A DNA stretch of 9,443 nucleotides from Candidatus Levybacteria bacterium RIFCSPLOWO2_01_FULL_39_10 (GCA_001782515.1 MFOV01000004.1:230-9672), one strand, 5' to 3'; numbered from the stretch's first letter, positions 1 through 5,598 are shown. Program-made: numbers and translations. Notes: generated by a model not told the origin, from the letters alone.

Positions 1-1
1 A

Positions 2-337
2 TCAACAACAAGCAGTAAAACTTCATCTCCCACGAAAGCCATAATATCGGTGAATAACAGTTCGAATAACGTATCTCCAAAGGTATCTCCAAAGCCTTCT
101 GTTTCTGCTAAAATAGCGCAGAATAAGACAGGAAGCGAGTTTGCAAGATTAAATACAAGTTCCCAAAAAGAAACGTCAACTGATAAGGTTGCGGTTTTAG
201 GTACTGAAAAATCAAGTGTTTCTTATTTTACTATTTTGGGAGGAATAGTATTTATTGTAATTGCCGCAGTTATGCTCCTTGTTAAATATTCAAAAAAGCT
301 GAGTTTTTATGAAAAAATACAAAACTTACGAAAGTAA
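2..337 (+). CDS. C-terminal end of a Ser/Thr/Lys-rich protein with a C-terminal membrane anchor (5' partial)
   Basis: The frame is open from base 2 with no stop before it, so the GTG at 50 is probably an internal valine and the gene starts left of the window. The visible ~111 residues begin with a long low-complexity stretch rich in Ser, Thr, Asn, Lys and Pro, including a doubled VSPK unit. One hydrophobic helix follows (about bases 221-286, core ILGGIVFIVIAAVMLLV), then a short basic tail ending in NLRK. This is the layout of a surface protein whose extracellular domain is carried on a flexible stalk and held by a C-terminal membrane segment. There is no LPXTG-like motif. The missing N-terminus prevents any functional call. 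Its last 29 bases overlap tsaE in another frame. Confidence 0.7.
   Translation, partial: STTSSKTSSPTKAIISVNNSSNNVSPKVSPKPSVSAKIAQNKTGSEFARLNTSSQKETSTDKVAVLGTEKSSVSYFTILGGIVFIVIAAVMLLVKYSKKLSFYEKIQNLRK
71..94 (+). repeat. Perfect 12-bp tandem duplication encoding VSPK-VSPK
   Basis: The 12-mer GTATCTCCAAAG occurs twice back to back and in frame, so it doubles a four-residue Ser-Pro-Lys unit in the stalk of the partial surface protein. Such in-frame repeats commonly vary stalk length between strains. Only two copies are seen. Confidence 0.8.
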
Positions 338-743
338 GCAGACATATAACTTGGGGAAAAACTTCTCCAAAGACTTAAAAAAGGGCGATGTACTTTTGTT
401 ATACGGAGACTTGGGTAGTGGAAAAACTACTTTTGTTCAGGGTTTGGCCAAAGGGCTTGGAGTAAAAGACAGGATTTTATCTCCAACATTTATTCTTCAC
501 CGAAGACACGATGTTGCAAAGCGGGATTTTAACCTTCTCAACCACATCGATTTATACAGGATTGAAAAACCTGAGGATTTAAAAACACTTGGTCTTGATG
601 AAATTTTTGCTGACATCTCATCTATTACAGCTGTAGAATGGGCGGACAGGCTAAAAAGTTTTAAGGTTAAAAAGGGATATAAGATATATTTTAAATATTT
701 AGGTGAGAATAAAAGAGAAATCACAATAGATATTAAAAGTTAA
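309..743 (+). CDS. tsaE: tRNA threonylcarbamoyladenosine biosynthesis ATPase TsaE
   Basis: TsaE is the P-loop ATPase that drives turnover of the TsaB-TsaD complex making t6A at position 37 of ANN-decoding tRNAs; it is cytoplasmic. The 144-residue product has the family's usual length. Visible motifs are the Walker A loop GDLGSGKTT (residues 33-41; most relatives have Ala where this has Ser), SPTF (58-61, switch region), the HIDLYR signature (79-84) and VEW (109-111, with the conserved Glu). The ATG at 309 gives the expected N-terminal strand (KTYES...T..LG), so the 29-base overlap with the upstream gene is accepted although no good Shine-Dalgarno is visible. The gene heads a tsaE-tsaC-tsaB block, which fits the assignment. 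After the stop there are 95 non-coding bases before tsaC. Confidence 0.95.
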   Translation: MKKYKTYESKQTYNLGKNFSKDLKKGDVLLLYGDLGSGKTTFVQGLAKGLGVKDRILSPTFILHRRHDVAKRDFNLLNHIDLYRIEKPEDLKTLGLDEIFADISSITAVEWADRLKSFKVKKGYKIYFKYLGENKREITIDIKS

Positions 744-787
744 AAATAAAATCTCAAAAATACATATTAAAGATAAAATATTTGAAA

Positions 788-818
788 TTTACAATACATA
801 TTTACTGTTTGCTATTTA
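788..818 (+). promoter_or_regulatory. Candidate promoter for tsaC-tsaB
   Basis: A -35-like TTTACA (788-793) is followed after 19 bases by an extended -10-like TGC-TATTTA (810-818). Transcription would start near 825, leaving a leader of about 14 nt before the tsaC ATG at 839, consistent with the absence of a Shine-Dalgarno. The 12-mer TTTGCTATTTAA (808-819) recurs before the UDP-glucose dehydrogenase gene at 5566-5577. The spacer is longer than ideal and the region is repeat-like, so an AT-rich match by chance is possible. Confidence 0.35.
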
Positions 819-833
819 ATATTTAATATTTGC
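799..833 (+). repeat. Five degenerate T-rich heptamers upstream of tsaC
   Basis: Read in sevens from 799, this stretch gives five consecutive units close to TATTTAA (the third and fourth are exact, the last is TATTTGC). It is preceded by an A-rich stretch (about 725-790) that looks like decayed units of the opposite orientation. A second array of the same period and unit lies before the UDP-glucose dehydrogenase at 5564-5598. The rest of the 744-838 gap holds nothing else I recognise. Confidence 0.6.
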
Positions 834-838
834 TTAGC

Positions 839-1423
839 ATGGATAAAAAGATTAATTTTGAGAAGGCTGTTGAAATCTTGAATGATGGTGGGATTATAAT
901 CTTTCCTACAGACACCGCATATGGCGTAGGTTGCAGAATTGATGATGGAAAAGCCGTAGTAAAACTTAATAAAATGCTAAAAAGGCCCAAGGATATGGCA
1001 TCTCCGGTTTTGTTTGACACCATAGAACGAGTCGAGCAATATGTTGAGCTTGATTCAAAAACCAGTGATGTAGCAAACAAATATTGGCCAGGAGCTCTTA
1101 CTCTAATACTGCGCTGTAATAAAGTAAAGGTATTAAGATCTGTTCGGGGGGGAAGAGAAACATTAGGCGTTAGGATTCCGAATCACGAGACTCCGCTTGA
1201 ACTTATTAAACACGTAGATAAACCCATAATTGGCACATCGGCAAACTTTCACGGAGGCAAAACTCCGTATTTATTTTCAGATCTGGACAAACGGCTCATA
1301 AAGTTAGTAGACTATGTTTTAGAGGGTAAAACCAACGAAAGGATGATTGCATCAACTGTAGTTGATTGTACGGTGATCCCTTGGAAAATAATCAGGCAGG
1401 GAGAAATCTCGCTTGATTTATGA
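839..1423 (+). CDS. tsaC: L-threonylcarbamoyladenylate synthase (TsaC/Sua5/YrdC family)
   Basis: The enzyme condenses L-threonine, bicarbonate and ATP to threonylcarbamoyl-AMP, the activated donor for t6A37. The 194-residue product is a single YrdC domain, TsaC-length, without the extra Sua5 C-terminal domain. Visible motifs include PTDTAYGVGC near residue 23, KRP then MASPVLF around residues 48-60, YWPGALTLIL, GVRIPNH, the GTSANFHGG loop and STVVDCT with the terminal IIRQGEI. The ATG at 839 is preferred over an in-frame TTG at 830 because it starts the domain directly and avoids a start inside the heptamer repeat. The TGA stop overlaps the tsaB start as ATGA, so the two are probably translationally coupled. 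A run of seven G at 1146-1152 lies inside the gene. Confidence 0.95.
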   Translation: MDKKINFEKAVEILNDGGIIIFPTDTAYGVGCRIDDGKAVVKLNKMLKRPKDMASPVLFDTIERVEQYVELDSKTSDVANKYWPGALTLILRCNKVKVLRSVRGGRETLGVRIPNHETPLELIKHVDKPIIGTSANFHGGKTPYLFSDLDKRLIKLVDYVLEGKTNERMIASTVVDCTVIPWKIIRQGEISLDL

Positions 1424-1725
1424 AAAAGTTGATACTGGATACAACAGACAGCAAGAAAACCACAGTTAAGCTTGAAATTGACGGGAAAACGGAAGAGCTC
1501 ACCGAGTCAAACAAACCTAAATCCCAAATAACGCTTATTTTAATCGATAAGCTTTTTAAGAAAAACAACCTCAAACCAAAAGATATTGACGAAATTGAGG
1601 TTAACACTGGCCCCGGCTCTTATACAGGCACAAGAGTGGGAGTATCAATTGCAAACGCGTTTGGCTTTGGACTCAACATTCCAATAAACAAAAAGAAAAA
1701 ACAGGCTCTTCCAAAATACTTCTGA
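1420..1725 (+). CDS. tsaB: Short TsaB-like protein, N-terminal half of the ASKHA fold only
   Basis: TsaB is the non-catalytic partner that pairs with TsaD in the t6A transferase complex. The 101-residue product shows the typical N-terminal strand (KLILDTTDS), a helix with LILIDKLFKKNNL, and the family signature TGPGSYTGTRVG (about residues 63-74), followed by ANAFGFGLNIP. It then ends in a lysine-rich tail (KKKKQALPKYF). Typical bacterial TsaB has over 200 residues, so the whole second lobe is absent. The CAP gene begins 12 bases later, so there is no room for a frameshifted remainder. My recollection is that short TsaB of this kind is common in CPR bacteria, which argues for a functional compact form and against decay. 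Identity is firm; functionality is inferred. Confidence 0.85.
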   Translation: MKKLILDTTDSKKTTVKLEIDGKTEELTESNKPKSQITLILIDKLFKKNNLKPKDIDEIEVNTGPGSYTGTRVGVSIANAFGFGLNIPINKKKKQALPKYF

Positions 1726-1731
1726 TATACT
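1723..1731 (+). promoter_or_regulatory. Extended -10 promoter (TGA-TATACT) for the CAP-domain gene, probably leaderless
   Basis: TG at 1723-1724, one base, then TATACT at 1726-1731 matches the extended -10 consensus with one mismatch in the hexamer. Its TGA is also the tsaB stop codon. A start site 6-7 bases downstream would fall on or next to the A of the ATG at 1738, giving a leaderless mRNA, which agrees with the lack of any purine-rich ribosome site. No clear -35 is seen, which extended -10 promoters can tolerate. Confidence 0.45.
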
Positions 1732-1737
1732 AAAATT

Positions 1738-2589
1738 ATGAGGAATTTTCTATACTGCTTAATTTTTCCTCATCCCTCAAACAATCACAGGGCGCACGTA
1801 TTGCACCCAAAATCAATAATTCTTGTAATTGGCCTTCTTATTTTTTCTTCTTTATTTTTTTCCTCAAATCTTAATCCACTGGGAACAAGAATTAAAGCTG
1901 CGGCGGATGTGTCAATTCAAGAGCTATTACTCTTCACAAATCAAAAAAGAACAGAAAATAACCTTTCAATCTTAACTTTTAACGATCAGCTCGCAACTGC
2001 TGCTGAGAACAAAGCAGCGGACATGTTTGAAAAAAATTACTGGGCGCACAACGCTCCCGACGGGATCACACCCTGGACATTCATAAAAGATGCAGGTTAT
2101 AACTATGTATTTGCAGGAGAAAATTTAGCAAGAGGATTTAAAAACTCTGATGATATAGTTGATGCTTGGATGGCAAGCCCGACCCACCGCGCAAATGTTC
2201 TTTCTTCTAAGTACAAAGAAGTCGGTTTTGCTGTAAAGTCAGGAACTTTAAATGGCGAAGAGACAATCCTTGTTGTTCAGGAGTTTGGCTCAACAAGCGT
2301 TCTTTCTGATACAACATCAGGCAGTCCACCTGCAGTTACCGCTCCCGAAACGAGTTCTTTGGGAGGACTTAATATGTCAGGATCTGTTCAAAGCATTCCA
2401 AAACTCTCAGTATCATCGGAGATCATAATATTTTTAATCCTTGGATTTATCGCCATATTTATAATTGACGTTTTCTATATAAAAAGAAAAAAAATTATAC
2501 GTTTTGCAGGACATAATGTAGATCATATACTGTTTTTGGGTGTTATTATTTTCATAATTATTATTTTTAACACAGGAGCTGTTTTGTAA
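1738..2589 (+). CDS. Membrane-anchored CAP/SCP-domain (YkwD-like) extracellular protein
   Basis: The 283-residue protein has a short cytoplasmic N-terminus, a signal-anchor helix (about 25-43), a bacterial CAP domain (about 58-186), a Ser/Thr/Pro/Gly linker (187-224) and two C-terminal hydrophobic segments (about 226-247 and 262-282) separated by a basic loop (KRKKIIR). CAP features are visible: WAH with His104, the GENLA motif with Glu128, and SPTHRANVLS with His150, followed by the EVGFAV strand. These are the residues that line the CAP cavity. Bacterial CAP proteins are secreted or surface-bound and their biochemical role is mostly unknown, so no reaction is assigned. The stretch NNHRAHVLHP just before the anchor resembles CAP proteins I associate with CPR genomes. 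The stop overlaps the next start by one base (TAATG). Confidence 0.85.
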   Translation: MRNFLYCLIFPHPSNNHRAHVLHPKSIILVIGLLIFSSLFFSSNLNPLGTRIKAAADVSIQELLLFTNQKRTENNLSILTFNDQLATAAENKAADMFEKNYWAHNAPDGITPWTFIKDAGYNYVFAGENLARGFKNSDDIVDAWMASPTHRANVLSSKYKEVGFAVKSGTLNGEETILVVQEFGSTSVLSDTTSGSPPAVTAPETSSLGGLNMSGSVQSIPKLSVSSEIIIFLILGFIAIFIIDVFYIKRKKIIRFAGHNVDHILFLGVIIFIIIIFNTGAVL

Positions 2590-2852
2590 TGAGAGATACA
2601 CACATATTTTATTACATAAGTTTATCCGGAATTTTTATTCTAGGACTTTTTCTGGTTCTTTATTTTTCTCCGCAAAGAGACCTTCAGATGATTACTTTAA
2701 TTGGTCTTAGCATTGCATATGCAATAGTGGGAATACTGCATCATGCCCTTCTTCATGATTTAGTAGCTAAGATTGTGGTAGAATATGTTCTTATTGCGTG
2801 CTTGGGCATTGCAGCTTCATATTTTATTTTTAAAGGAGGATTTGGATTTTAA
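2589..2852 (+). CDS. Small three-helix membrane protein with clustered histidines, function unknown
   Basis: The 87-residue product is almost wholly hydrophobic, with predicted helices at about 8-26, 32-53 and 62-82. The second helix ends in HHALLHD (His51, His52, His56), followed by KIVVEYVLIA. I do not recognise a named family. A similar 'HH...H.L..KIVLEY' layout is one I associate with small CPR membrane proteins, but that is recollection only. The start overlaps the CAP stop as TAATG, so the two are likely co-translated and may act together at the membrane. The stop lies just before rmlA, and the rmlA ribosome site is inside this gene's 3' end. The histidine cluster could bind a metal or haem, but nothing else in the sequence supports this. 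Confidence 0.75.
   Translation: MRDTHIFYYISLSGIFILGLFLVLYFSPQRDLQMITLIGLSIAYAIVGILHHALLHDLVAKIVVEYVLIACLGIAASYFIFKGGFGF
2833..2840 (+). promoter_or_regulatory. Shine-Dalgarno site deciding the rmlA start
   Basis: AAGGAGGA is the strongest ribosome-binding sequence in the window. It lies 13 bases before the ATG at 2854, a long but usable spacing. It supports that ATG over the in-frame upstream frame that begins at 2785, which would add 23 residues unlike any RmlA. Confidence 0.6.
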
Positions 2853-2853
2853 A

Positions 2854-3567
2854 ATGAAAGGCGTAATTTTAGCAGGGGGACTTGGTAGCAGGCTTTATCC
2901 CTTAACTCATGTAACCAATAAACATCTGCTTCCCGTATATAACAAGCCAATGATTCACTATCCAATTGCAACTCTGGTTAATGCGGGGATTAATGAAATT
3001 TTAATTGTCGTAAGTGGACCACATGTCGGTCATTTCTTAGGAATTCTAAAAAACGGAGAGGAACTAGGTGTAAAGCATCTTGAATACGCATATCAAGAAA
3101 AACCTGATGGAGGTATTTCTGATGCTCTTTCGCTTGCAGAAAGTTTTGCAGATGAAAAGCCAATTTGTGTAATTTTGGGTGACAACACAACAGATGCAGA
3201 TATCTCTTCGGCGGTCAGCAGTTTTAAAGAAGGTGCGACAGTATTTCTCAAAAAAGTACCTGATCCCGAAAGATTTGGGGTTCCGGAGTTTAATGCTGAC
3301 AGAAAAATAATTGCAATAGAGGAAAAACCCCAAAAACCAAAAAGCGACTACGCAGTAACAGGTCTTTATATTTATGATGGAAAGGCGTTTGATTACATAA
3401 GGGAACTGAAACCGTCAGATAGGGGTCAGCTGGAAGTTTCGGATTTGAATAACATCTACATAGAAAAAGGAAAACTTCACTGGGCTGAGCTTGATGGTTT
3501 TTGGGGTGACGCAGGAACTTTTGACAGCCTTCTGGAAGCAAGCAACTACTGGAAAAAAAATAAATGA
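2854..3567 (+). CDS. rmlA: Glucose-1-phosphate thymidylyltransferase, short form
   Basis: RmlA joins dTTP and glucose-1-phosphate to give dTDP-glucose, the first step of dTDP-rhamnose synthesis. The 237-residue product has the nucleotidyltransferase signature GGLGSRLYPLT (8-18), the sugar-binding NKHLLPVYNKPMI (22-34, normally SKQLLPVYDKPMI), LGDN (108-111) with the metal-binding Asp110, EEKP (156-159), DRGQLEVSDLN (189-199) and GFWGDAGT (215-222). Classical RmlA has about 290 residues; the missing ~50 C-terminal residues normally form the allosteric and dimerisation part, so feedback control by dTDP-rhamnose may be absent. The neighbouring rmlB, overlapping as ATGA, supports dTDP-glucose as the product. 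A related nucleotidyltransferase using another NTP cannot be ruled out from sequence alone. Confidence 0.88.
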   Translation: MKGVILAGGLGSRLYPLTHVTNKHLLPVYNKPMIHYPIATLVNAGINEILIVVSGPHVGHFLGILKNGEELGVKHLEYAYQEKPDGGISDALSLAESFADEKPICVILGDNTTDADISSAVSSFKEGATVFLKKVPDPERFGVPEFNADRKIIAIEEKPQKPKSDYAVTGLYIYDGKAFDYIRELKPSDRGQLEVSDLNNIYIEKGKLHWAELDGFWGDAGTFDSLLEASNYWKKNK

Positions 3568-4583
3568 AGATTTTGGTAACAGGAGGAGCTGGATTTATAG
3601 GCTCAAATTTTATCCTCTATTGGATTAAAAATCATCCGGAAGATGAGATTATTAATTTTGATGCTTTAACTTATGCTGGAAATCTAGAAAACTTAAAAAG
3701 TATCGAAGACAACCCTAATTATAAATTTGTCAAAGGGAACATCGCACAGTCCAATGAAGTAGGCCCTGTTATGTCAGGGGTTGATATAGTGGTACATTTT
3801 GCAGCAGAGAGTCATGTTGACAGATCAATACTTGAGCCGTCAAGCTTTATTTTAACTAACATAGTCGGAACACAGGTTTTGCTCGATGCAGCATTAAAAA
3901 ACAATGTAAAGAGATTTCATCACATATCAACGGATGAGGTTTTCGGAGAGCTTGATTTGAATGATACGAACAAATTTAATGAGCGAACAAACTATAACCC
4001 CAGAAGTCCATATTCAGCGACAAAAGCCGGCTCAGATCATTTAGTTCGCGCATACCACTTTACCTATGGTTTACCAATTACGATAACTAATTGTTCGAAT
4101 AACTATGGCCCTTATCAATTTCCGGAGAAATTTATCCCTCTTGCTATAACAAACGTAATTGAAGGCAAAAAAATTCCAGTCTATGGCGACGGGTTATATA
4201 TTCGTGATTGGCTTTATGTTGAAGACCATGTTAGAGCTATTGAAAAGGTTTTAGAACGCGGAAAAGTCGGGAAAACTTATCTGATCGGAGGAATGACAGA
4301 GCTTTACCCGAATATTGAAATTGCAAAAAAAATTGTCAGGCTTTTGGGAAAAGATGAAAGCTTTATCGAATTTGTAAAAGATAGGCTAGGTCATGACAGA
4401 CGCTACGATGTTGACTGGTCAAAAACAAAAGAGGAACTCGGCTGGGAGCCTCAACATAATTTTGACGACTGGCTTAAAAAAACCGTCGAATGGTACAAAG
4501 AGAATGAGAGCTGGTGGAAAAAAGTAAAAAGCGGAGAATATAAGAAATATTATAAGACTCAGTACGAAGATGGATCCCGTTAG
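3564..4583 (+). CDS. rmlB: dTDP-glucose 4,6-dehydratase
   Basis: RmlB converts dTDP-glucose to dTDP-4-keto-6-deoxyglucose using tightly bound NAD. The 339-residue product is full length for this SDR family. It shows the glycine-rich GGAGFIG (7-13), DALTYAGNLENL (33-44), HFAAESHVDRS (78-88), the catalytic Thr-Asp-Glu in STDEVFGE (122-129), the YxxxK pair Tyr150/Lys154, NNYGPYQFPEKFIPL (179-193) and IRDWLYVEDH (213-222). All are hallmark RmlB motifs. The start overlaps the rmlA stop by four bases (ATGA). The last four codons and TAG stop form the left arm of a long inverted repeat whose right arm covers the start of the next gene. Confidence 0.97.
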   Translation: MKILVTGGAGFIGSNFILYWIKNHPEDEIINFDALTYAGNLENLKSIEDNPNYKFVKGNIAQSNEVGPVMSGVDIVVHFAAESHVDRSILEPSSFILTNIVGTQVLLDAALKNNVKRFHHISTDEVFGELDLNDTNKFNERTNYNPRSPYSATKAGSDHLVRAYHFTYGLPITITNCSNNYGPYQFPEKFIPLAITNVIEGKKIPVYGDGLYIRDWLYVEDHVRAIEKVLERGKVGKTYLIGGMTELYPNIEIAKKIVRLLGKDESFIEFVKDRLGHDRRYDVDWSKTKEELGWEPQHNFDDWLKKTVEWYKENESWWKKVKSGEYKKYYKTQYEDGSR

Positions 4584-4634
4584 ATTTTGTTTATTATCAG
4601 TCTAATGGGAGATTGAAAGGAAATCTAACGGGAT
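4574..4634 (+). promoter_or_regulatory. Inverted repeat with alternative hairpins across the rmlB stop and rmlD-like start
   Basis: ATCCCGTTAGATTT at 4574-4587 is repeated as its exact reverse complement at 4621-4634, with a 33-base loop. The left arm holds the rmlB stop codon and the right arm reaches the first two bases of the next ATG (4633), directly after a Shine-Dalgarno AAAGGA (4616-4621). The loop contains a near copy of the right arm (TCTAATGGGA, 4601-4610). That copy can pair with the same left arm (4575-4586 with 4599-4610, 12 pairs including two G-U), so the two hairpins exclude each other. The long hairpin would block the rmlD-like start; the short one would leave it free. No T-run follows, so it is not an intrinsic terminator. 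The pairing is seen in the sequence; the control role is inferred. Confidence 0.6.
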
Positions 4635-5535
4635 GGATAAACCTCAAATCATTGGAATTGGACTTGAAGGACTGATTGGAAGCAGAATTAGGCAACTCCT
4701 CGAAAATGAAATAAATTTTGTAAGTTTGGGCATAAATGAGGGGATTGACATAACAGATCCATCTACACTTGCAAAAATAAAAGAATATGGGCAGGCAGAC
4801 TATGTACTGCATTTAGCAGCAAGAACAGATGTTGATGGATGCGAAAAAGAAAAAGAGCTGGCGGAAGAAAGTGAAAGTTGGAAAACAAATGTTGTGGGAA
4901 CAAAAAACATTGCTCAAATTTGCAACGAAACCGGTAAAAAAATCATCTATTTTTCAACAGATTTTGTATTTGACGGAAAGAAACCAAGAGGCGAGAGTTA
5001 TTCTGAAGAAGACCTGCCCAACCCAATCAATTGGTATGCTGTTACAAAATATGAAGGAGAGCTTGAGGTTGAAAAAAGCGGAGCAGATTATCTAATTTTA
5101 AGAACAGCATTTCCATATAGAGCTGAGTTTGATAAAAAAAAGGACCTTTTAAGAAGTATAAAGGAGAGACTTGAGGGTGGAGAAGTAATAGATGCTGTTT
5201 GGGATCAGTATTTCTGCCCAACATTTATTGATGATATTGCGCAAGCTTTTAAAAAGTTAATCGAATACGGCGCATTTGGAATTTACCACGTAGTCGGAAG
5301 CGATGTTTTGTCACCGTATGAAGTTTCGATCAAGATCACCGAGGAGTTCGGATTAAATAAAGGCTTAATCCGAAAAGTCTCAAGGAAAGATTTTTTCAAA
5401 AACAAAGCAGCCCGTCCTTTTAATTTAGCTCTTAGAAATGATAAAATTGAAAAATTAGAAATAAGAATGAAGGGGTTTGAAGAAGGTTTAAAAGAAATAA
5501 AAAATCAAATATCAAAAATTAAAAATTCAAATTAA
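4633..5535 (+). CDS. rmlD: dTDP-4-dehydrorhamnose reductase-like (RmlD family) protein
   Basis: RmlD reduces dTDP-4-keto-L-rhamnose to dTDP-L-rhamnose with NAD(P)H. The 300-residue SDR-fold product has a nucleotide-binding loop GIGLEGLIG (8-16, slightly irregular), VLHLAARTDVD (58-68), FSTDFVFDG (107-115), the YxxxK pair Tyr135/Lys139, DQYFCPTF (191-198, the RmlD 'DQxxxPT' feature) and RPFNLALRNDKIEKL (261-275). The last dozen residues (about KNQISKIKNSN) are encoded by an A-rich heptamer repeat and look like an added tail. The gene follows rmlA-rmlB but no rmlC is present between them or elsewhere in the window, so the exact product depends on an epimerase elsewhere. A Shine-Dalgarno AAAGGA lies 11 bases before the ATG, inside the alternative-hairpin region. 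Confidence 0.82.
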   Translation: MDKPQIIGIGLEGLIGSRIRQLLENEINFVSLGINEGIDITDPSTLAKIKEYGQADYVLHLAARTDVDGCEKEKELAEESESWKTNVVGTKNIAQICNETGKKIIYFSTDFVFDGKKPRGESYSEEDLPNPINWYAVTKYEGELEVEKSGADYLILRTAFPYRAEFDKKKDLLRSIKERLEGGEVIDAVWDQYFCPTFIDDIAQAFKKLIEYGAFGIYHVVGSDVLSPYEVSIKITEEFGLNKGLIRKVSRKDFFKNKAARPFNLALRNDKIEKLEIRMKGFEEGLKEIKNQISKIKNSN

Positions 5536-5548
5536 AATCAAAAATCAC
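5502..5548 (+). repeat. A-rich degenerate heptamer array at the end of the rmlD-like gene
   Basis: Read in sevens from 5502 the sequence gives AAATCAA, ATATCAA, AAATTAA and AAATTCA, then after a two-base phase slip two more units (5535-5548). The array runs through the rmlD-like stop codon at 5533-5535, so its first part is translated as a Lys/Asn/Ile tail. It faces a T-rich array of the opposite sense 16 bases further on. Similar heptamer arrays are known from heterocystous cyanobacteria (STRR repeats); whether these are related is unknown. Confidence 0.6.
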
Positions 5549-5576
5549 TTGAATGTCACAAAATATTTGCTATTTA
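5549..5576 (+). promoter_or_regulatory. Candidate promoter for the UDP-glucose dehydrogenase gene
   Basis: TTGAAT (5549-5554) is followed after 16 bases by TATTTA (5571-5576), which is preceded by TGC, giving an extended -10-like TGC-TATTTA identical to the one before tsaC. A start near 5583 would give a leader of about 16 nt with no Shine-Dalgarno. AT-rich repeats make chance matches easy, but the shared 12-mer TTTGCTATTTAA at matching distances from two start codons is suggestive. Confidence 0.45.
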
Positions 5577-5598
5577 AAATTTAATATTTAATATTACT
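5564..5598 (+). repeat. Five T-rich heptamers ending exactly at the UDP-glucose dehydrogenase start codon
   Basis: Five in-phase seven-base units (first TATTTGC, second and fourth TATTTAA, third AATTTAA) fill 5564-5598 and the ATG follows at once. Unit, period and copy number match the array before tsaC at 799-833. Each unit carries a -10-like TATTTA or close variant. Confidence 0.65.

Noticed and set aside
744..838. Small RNA or CRISPR-like array before tsaC
   Set aside because: The units are 7 bp, degenerate and without spacers, and no stable fold stands out; heptamer repeat plus promoter is the simpler reading.
1726..1737. Frameshifted remainder of tsaB downstream of its stop
   Set aside because: Only 12 bases separate the stop from the CAP gene, and no frame after 1725 resembles the second lobe of TsaB.
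2785..2853. Longer RmlA start in the same frame
   Set aside because: The added residues overlap the small membrane protein's coding end, do not resemble RmlA, and lie upstream of the strong Shine-Dalgarno that serves the ATG at 2854.
4584..4632. rmlB-rmlD-like gap as a terminator
   Set aside because: The stem is strong but no T-tract follows either hairpin, and the next gene starts inside the right arm.
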